Origin: Gallionellaceae bacterium UBA5126
GTDB lineage: Bacteria; Pseudomonadota; Gammaproteobacteria; Burkholderiales; Gallionellaceae
Length of the DNA: 17,215 nt
Direction of reading: 5' to 3'
Assembly: GCA_002414205.1 (NCBI GenBank)
Contig: DHYQ01000016.1
Span: forward strand, 8,396-25,610
Position numbers and translations under genes: made by a program. The first letter of the stretch is position 1, and each line of letters opens with the position of its first letter. Below are positions 15,153-17,215 of this stretch, piece by piece. The notes beneath the pieces were generated by a model, which was not told the DNA's origin, made no database searches, and saw only the letters and a program-made list of their open reading frames with translations.

Positions 15153-16042
15153 TTTTCCTCCTGCGGCTTGTTTTTGGCACGCGGATGCGCCGCGTCATAC
15201 ACCTGACTGAGGTGCTGAAAATCCAGATGGGTATAGACCTGCGTGCTGCGTAGGCTGGCATGGCCCAGCATTTCCTGCACGGCACGCAGGTCGCCGGAAG
15301 ATTGCAGCACGTGGCTGGCGAAGGAGTGGCGCAGCATGTGCGGATGCACGTGTTGCGGCAACCCGGCCTGTACGGCGCGCTTGGCCAGTTGCAACTGCAC
15401 CACGCGTGGTGCGATGCGCCGCCCGCGTGCGCCGACAAACAGCGCCGTTTCATCTTCCTGCGCCAACTCGTGCCGCACCCGCAACCAGTCGCGCAGCGCG
15501 CTGACCGCCACCCGTCCCAGCGGCACGATGCGGCTTTTGTTGCCCTTGCCGTGTACCCGCACCTCGCCCTGACGCAAATCCAGTTGCCCGGCGTCCAGCG
15601 CCACCAACTCCGCCAACCGCAACCCAGAGCTGTAAAACAACTCAAACATGGCCCGGTCGCGCACCGCCAGCGGCGACGGCGTGGCAAATTCCACCAGCCG
15701 CACCGCCTCGTCCGGCGACAAGGCATGCGGTAAAGTGCGCGCCGCCTTGGGCGGATGCAGGCCGAGGCAAGGATTGTGCGTGCCGCCGTGTTCCTGCATC
15801 CAATAGGCAAAAAAGCCGCGCCAACTGGACAAATGCCGCGCCAGCGAGCGCGCACTCAGCCGGTGCAACTGCGCCACACAACGCCGGATGTGCGCACTGC
15901 TCACCTCCGCCAGCGGCGTCTCCCCCAGCAAATCCAGCAACTGCGTCAAATCACGCCGATAACTCGCCACCGTCAACGGCGAATAACGCCGCGCCGCCTG
16001 CAACCACAGTAAATACTCCGACAGCAGCGCGGCGGACGACAT
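15149..16042 (-). CDS. xerC: Tyrosine recombinase XerC
   Basis: 297 aa from the ATG at 16042, the usual XerC length. All six catalytic positions are visible: R142 (SGLRLAEL), K166 (HGKGNK), H235 and R238 (HMLRHSFA), H261 (LGHASL) and the nucleophile Y270 (QVYTHLDF). The N-terminal SAM-like core-binding domain spans about residues 1-95. XerC works with XerD at dif to resolve chromosome dimers. The frame stays open 57 codons further upstream, but that part is the out-of-frame end of dapF, low in complexity and Arg-rich, so it is not used. The gene begins 2 nt after the dapF stop. No DUF484 gene lies between dapF and xerC, although that is common in other proteobacteria. Confidence 0.94.
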   Translation of the reverse strand: MSSAALLSEYLLWLQAARRYSPLTVASYRRDLTQLLDLLGETPLAEVSSAHIRRCVAQLHRLSARSLARHLSSWRGFFAYWMQEHGGTHNPCLGLHPPKAARTLPHALSPDEAVRLVEFATPSPLAVRDRAMFELFYSSGLRLAELVALDAGQLDLRQGEVRVHGKGNKSRIVPLGRVAVSALRDWLRVRHELAQEDETALFVGARGRRIAPRVVQLQLAKRAVQAGLPQHVHPHMLRHSFASHVLQSSGDLRAVQEMLGHASLRSTQVYTHLDFQHLSQVYDAAHPRAKNKPQEEK

Positions 16043-16044
16043 GG

Positions 16045-16872
16045 CTAGTCCGCCAACGCGATTTCGCCATGGAACACTGTCACAGCCGGGCCGGTCATCC
16101 ACACCGGCTGGCCGTCGCCGCCCCAGGCGATGGTGAGTTCGCCGCCACGGGTGCTGACGTTGACCGGGCTGTCCAGCAGGCTGCGCCGAATGCCCGCCAC
16201 CACGGCGGCGCACGCGCCGGTACCGCAGGCCAGAGTTTCGCCCGCGCCGCGCTCATACACCCGCAAGCGGATGTGGCCGCGCTCCAGCACCTGCATAAAG
16301 CCCGCGTTCACGCGTTTGGGGAAGCGCACATGGCGCTCAATCAGCGCGCCTTGCTGCTCCACCGGTGCCGTGTCCAAGTCAGCCACTACTTGCACCGCAT
16401 GCGGATTGCCCATGGACAGCACGCTAATTGCCACCGTGGCGTCGCCCACTTGCAAGTCCTCGCTCACCGCGCACGTCCCGTCAAAGGGCACGCGTGCTGG
16501 CTCGAACACTGGCGCGCCCATGTTCACGGTCACACGCCCGTCGTCCTCCAGCTTCAGGCTAATCAGCCCGCCTTTGGTCTCGACGCGAATCTCGCGCTTG
16601 GGCGTCAGCCCCTGCTCGTGCACAAAGCGCACAAAACAGCGCGCCCCGTTGCCGCATTGTTCCACCTCGCCGCCGTCGGCGTTGAAAATACGGTAGCGGA
16701 AATCCGCCACCTCGGACGGCTCCACCAGCAACAACTGGTCGCAGCCCACGCCAAAATGCCGGTCGGCCAAAAACCGAATCTGCGCCGCCGACAAATTCAC
16801 CGCCTGCCGCACGCCGTCCAATACCACAAAATCGTTGCCCGCCCCGTGCATCTTGCTGAATTTCAAACCCAT
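16045..16872 (-). CDS. dapF: Diaminopimelate epimerase
   Basis: 275 aa. It converts LL- to meso-diaminopimelate, for lysine and peptidoglycan. The two catalytic cysteines are C73 in EQCGNGARC and C216 in ETLACGTGA, both present; the N-terminal KMHGAGNDF is the family start. An ORF can be read from a GTG at 16896, but ATG 16872 gives [15 protein letters not shown], the usual N-terminus, and follows a purine stretch GGGAAAG. The gene faces left into xerC with only 2 nt between them. Its product would feed peptidoglycan synthesis, which fits the transpeptidase-fold gene two places down. Confidence 0.96.
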   Translation of the reverse strand: MGLKFSKMHGAGNDFVVLDGVRQAVNLSAAQIRFLADRHFGVGCDQLLLVEPSEVADFRYRIFNADGGEVEQCGNGARCFVRFVHEQGLTPKREIRVETKGGLISLKLEDDGRVTVNMGAPVFEPARVPFDGTCAVSEDLQVGDATVAISVLSMGNPHAVQVVADLDTAPVEQQGALIERHVRFPKRVNAGFMQVLERGHIRLRVYERGAGETLACGTGACAAVVAGIRRSLLDSPVNVSTRGGELTIAWGGDGQPVWMTGPAVTVFHGEIALAD

Positions 16873-16910
16873 GATCTTTCCCGAAAAACCGCCCACGCGG
16901 CACCGGCGCG

Positions 16911-16947
16911 ATTCTAACAGCTTGTGTCAGCACAACCACGCTACAAT
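16911..16947. promoter_or_regulatory. Divergent promoter region between dapF and lipB, with an inverted repeat
   Basis: Leftward (minus) a TAGAAT -10 lies at 16916-16911, followed by CGCGCCGG; rightward (plus) a TACAAT -10 lies at 16942-16947, followed by GCCGCGCCC. Between them is TTGTG-TCAG-CACAA (16922-16935), a perfect 5-bp inverted repeat that falls across where both -35 elements should be. Neither -35 resembles the consensus well, so activation or repression at the repeat is possible. Confidence 0.5.
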
Positions 16948-16977
16948 GCCGCGCCCTGCTTGAAACGGATTGCCACC

Positions 16978-17046
16978 ATGAAATTTTCGTCACGTTTTTA
17001 TCTGCTCCCACGTTGTTTTGCGCCTTGTCGCCGGAGTCAGCCATGA
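16978..17046 (+). CDS. Candidate 22-aa ORF coupled to lipB
   Basis: ATG at 16978 starts a 22-codon frame, [20 protein letters not shown] plus QP, whose TGA (17044-17046) overlaps the lipB ATG at 17043 in an ATGA junction. It lies about 24 nt after the expected transcription start from the TACAAT promoter. A purine-rich AACGGA is the only possible Shine-Dalgarno. The peptide is rich in Cys, Phe and Arg but has no recognised motif. It may be a leader peptide or a chance ORF. Confidence 0.3.
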   Translation: MKFSSRFYLLPRCFAPCRRSQP

Positions 17047-17215
17047 GCGCCCCCCTGCGCCCCCTTGTCCATAGCCTAGGCTTAGTGCCTTACGAGCCGA
17101 CTTGGGCGGCGATGAAGCGCTTTACCGCCGAACGCACGGCTACCACGCGGGATGAGATTTGGCTGCTGCAGCATCCGCCGACGTTTACCCAAGGGCTGGC
17201 GGGCAAGCCGGAGCA
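17043..17215 (+). CDS. lipB: Octanoyltransferase LipB, 5' part (runs off the window)
   Basis: 57 codons are visible. [17 protein letters not shown] and [20 protein letters not shown] are the standard N-terminal blocks of LipB, which moves the octanoyl group from acyl carrier protein to the lipoyl domains of 2-oxoacid dehydrogenases. The catalytic Cys and Lys would lie beyond the edge. The ATG is preceded by GGAG with about 8 nt spacing and overlaps the stop of the small ORF. The DUF493/ybeD gene often found before lipB is absent. Confidence 0.93.
   Translation, partial: MSAPLRPLVHSLGLVPYEPTWAAMKRFTAERTATTRDEIWLLQHPPTFTQGLAGKPE

Noticed and set aside
15149..16042. Tyrosine recombinase as an integrase of a mobile element
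   Set aside because: Length, catalytic spacing and position next to dapF fit housekeeping XerC; no attachment repeats or other mobile genes are present.
16043..16213. 57-codon upstream extension of xerC
   Set aside because: It is the out-of-frame end of dapF, with biased Arg/Gly composition; ATG 16042 gives the normal XerC length.
16069..16917. 282-codon plus-strand frame opposite dapF
   Set aside because: It is His/Ala/Arg-rich and covers a complete dapF on the other strand; it also ends in the divergent promoter region.
1..17215. CRISPR arrays, tRNA or rRNA genes, insertion sequences
   Set aside because: No regularly spaced repeats, no cloverleaf-like sequences noticed between genes, and no transposase reading frames; nearly all space is filled by the genes listed.

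Overview
The window reads as an ordinary, gene-dense chromosomal stretch (roughly 55-60% GC by eye) of a Gram-negative proteobacterium. The ChpA/PilL-type kinase, the yqgE-yqgF-pyrB-pyrC' chain, the dapF-xerC pair, PhoBR and LipB point to Beta- or Gammaproteobacteria. A betaproteobacterium, possibly of the Neisseriales type, is my best guess, but no 16S or other decisive marker is present. I see no mobile element, tRNA, rRNA or CRISPR array.

Layout. 1-2997 (+): 3' part of a large hybrid CheA-type kinase of the type IV pilus (Chp/Pil) chemosensory system. 3071-6294 (+): a tightly packed four-gene run, yqgE, yqgF/ruvX, pyrB and a dihydroorotase-like pyrC', each overlapping the next by 4-8 nt and closed by a hairpin. 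6415-8699 (+): oligopeptidase A (prlC) and a small two-helix membrane protein (DUF2798-like), closed by a strong intrinsic terminator. 8803-12598 (+): a membrane diguanylate cyclase, a HIT-family protein and a 536-aa protein with a PilZ-like C-terminal part. 12573-16872 (-): dapF, xerC, an L,D-transpeptidase-fold protein, phoB and phoR, all facing left and closely packed, with a Pho box before phoB. 16873-17215 (+): a divergent regulatory region, a 22-codon ORF and the start of lipB.

How the genes fit together. The left part links type IV pilus signalling to housekeeping pyrimidine synthesis, a neighbourhood also known in pseudomonads (from memory). PyrB is paired with a dihydroorotase homologue that has lost nearly all recognisable metal and catalytic positions, so it is probably a structural partner, and the active dihydroorotase should lie elsewhere. 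The middle part could be a small c-di-GMP module: a cyclase with an intact GGEEF and I-site, followed by a candidate PilZ-type effector. The right part joins lysine/peptidoglycan precursor synthesis, chromosome dimer resolution, a cell-wall enzyme and phosphate sensing.

No wholly new multi-gene system is evident. The best leads are regulatory or sequence-level: repeated short hydrophobic-acidic motifs in the kinase linker, a hairpin covering the yqgE ribosome binding site, two G8 tracts in the promoter and RBS of the HIT gene, a terminator overlapping the cyclase promoter, convergent coding overlap of 26 nt, and a coupled mini-ORF before lipB.
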